DNA of 6,794 nt from Candidatus Cloacimonadota bacterium (lineage in GTDB: Bacteria; Cloacimonadota; Cloacimonadia; JGIOTU-2). Below the pieces are notes generated by a model that was given only the letters and a program-made list of their open reading frames with translations, made no database searches and was not told the origin of the DNA. How positions within the stretch are numbered: position 1 is the first letter of the stretch; each line of letters opens with the position of its first letter. Positions 6,085 to 6,794 of this stretch are shown here, piece after piece. Location: the NCBI GenBank assembly GCA_014382685.1, contig JACNJG010000032.1:1-6794 (forward strand), given 5' to 3'. The position numbers and the translations under genes are program-made.

Positions 6085-6110
6085 ATTTTATTTTGCCCAT
6101 AAACTGTCAA
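6085..6110 (-). promoter_or_regulatory. Possible promoter of the aminotransferase gene
   Basis: On the minus strand a perfect TTGACA (6110-6105) is followed by TAAAAT (6090-6085), with 14 bases between them. That is shorter than usual, and no good hexamer exists at 17. The position, 28 bases before the start codon, is plausible. Confidence 0.25.
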
Positions 6111-6175
6111 GTTAAATTCTCAAGATTTTTTTATGAATTTATGCAATACTAAAATAGTAATTCCAAACAATCATA

Positions 6176-6204
6176 TTGACAAACAAATTGTACCTTTTTA
6201 TTAA
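6176..6204 (+). promoter_or_regulatory. Likely promoter of the nitroreductase gene
   Basis: A perfect TTGACA (6176-6181) is followed after exactly 17 bases by TATTAA (6199-6204), which matches the -10 consensus at 4 of 6 positions. Transcription would start near 6211 and give a leader of about 24 bases containing AAAGG (6225-6229), 5 bases before the ATG. Just upstream, TACTA (6147-6151) and TAGTA (6155-6159) form a small imperfectly extended palindrome that could be a regulator site, though this is weak. The element lies in the 177-base spacer between two divergent genes. Confidence 0.5.
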
Positions 6205-6234
6205 GACAAAGATTATATGATTTGAAAGGTTTCA

Positions 6235-6794
6235 ATGAAAAATTTAATCTATTTTATGATAATAATATTCCTTTCCGGATCTCTCCATGCCCAAGATTTG
6301 GGAATTGAATCAATTCTATTGCCAAGCCCAGTATTTAAAGGAAAAATGTCCATCGAAGAGGTGCTAAGCAAACGCCGTTCTGTGCGTCATTATGAAGACA
6401 ATCCACTGAGTATTGAAGATATTTCCCAGCTTCTATGGGCAGCATACGGCGTCACAAAATCCTATGAATCACCAGCATTTTTGCGTGGTGGACTAAAGAC
6501 TGCACCATCTGCAGGAGCGTTATATCCCCTTGAATTATATCTAATTGCATGGAATATAGATCAGCTTAAAAATGGCATCTATAAATATATTCCTGAAGAT
6601 CATTCTTTAAAATTGGTAATGTTTGGTGATAAAAGAAATGAACTCAGCGCTACGGCATGGGATCAATCCTGGCTGAAAGATGCAGCTGGAGCAATTGTTT
6701 ATTCCGCTGTATTCTCTAGAACAAGTGACAAATACGGCACAAGAGGTGAAGAGAGATATGTCTGCATGGATCTGGGACATTCTGCTCAAAATGT
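6235..6794 (+). CDS. Exported SagB-type nitroreductase-family protein (3' end missing)
   Basis: Only the first 186 codons are present; the frame is still open at the window edge. Residues 1-19 form a typical signal peptide: MKN, a hydrophobic run IYFMIIIFLSG, then SLHA-QD as a likely signal peptidase I site. The mature part is an FMN-type nitroreductase fold of the SagB branch. Evidence is KRRSVRHY (46-53), ISQLLWAAYGVT (63-74), TAPSAGALYPLELYLI (89-104), GIYKY (115-119) and YGTRGEERY (167-175) followed by MDLGHSAQN (178-186). SagB proteins in toxin clusters are cytoplasmic dehydrogenases of azoline rings. Stand-alone members with signal peptides have no settled role, and no SagC/SagD-like gene is visible. 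The start has AAAGG 5 bases upstream and a good promoter. The substrate is unknown. Confidence 0.88.
   Translation, partial: MKNLIYFMIIIFLSGSLHAQDLGIESILLPSPVFKGKMSIEEVLSKRRSVRHYEDNPLSIEDISQLLWAAYGVTKSYESPAFLRGGLKTAPSAGALYPLELYLIAWNIDQLKNGIYKYIPEDHSLKLVMFGDKRNELSATAWDQSWLKDAAGAIVYSAVFSRTSDKYGTRGEERYVCMDLGHSAQN

Overview
The window is AT-rich bacterial DNA with ordinary, tightly packed housekeeping genes. The exception is a gene-free first 540 bases filled with small palindromes and decayed repeats. No rRNA, tRNA, phage, transposase or CRISPR sequence is visible. The exported oxidoreductase at the right end has a short signal peptide ending in LHA-QD. That style, the folP-cdaA gene pair, and intergenic palindromes of the TCCCGAT..ATCGGGA and ATTCCCG..CGGGAAT kind would suit a Gram-negative anaerobe of the FCB or candidate-phylum type. 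This placement is a guess from style, not an identification.

Layout. Bases 1-542 hold no credible gene: a three-way-junction palindrome at the very edge, a ~10-base-period degenerate repeat, several hairpin repeats, then a possible promoter and a clear ribosome binding site. gcvH (543-920, +) encodes the lipoyl carrier of the glycine cleavage system and ends in a strong hairpin terminator. It converges on a four-gene minus-strand block read from right to left: folP (dihydropteroate synthase with an N-terminal extra domain), cdaA (membrane diadenylate cyclase), coaE (dephospho-CoA kinase) and an MFS transporter. The first two junctions overlap (4 and 14 bases) and the third has a 14-base gap, so this looks like one transcript. 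Upstream on the same strand is a LysN/Aro8-type PLP aminotransferase (4843-6057). A hairpin terminator separates it from folP and shows that folP must start further in than its longest open frame. A 177-base divergent spacer then leads to a plus-strand SagB-type nitroreductase with a signal peptide, cut off by the window end.

How the genes work together. FolP makes the pteroate core of folate, CoaE makes the last step of CoA, and CdaA makes the second messenger c-di-AMP. Nothing in the sequence requires a shared pathway, but the overlaps imply coupled expression. GcvH uses tetrahydrofolate-linked chemistry only through its partner proteins, none of which is in the window. The most notable sequence details are an R-to-Q change in the RHR nucleotide-binding motif of CdaA, an R-to-N change in the SRKS loop of FolP, the terminator overlapping the naive folP start, and the repeat-packed first 540 bases. 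I found no clearly new multi-gene system.
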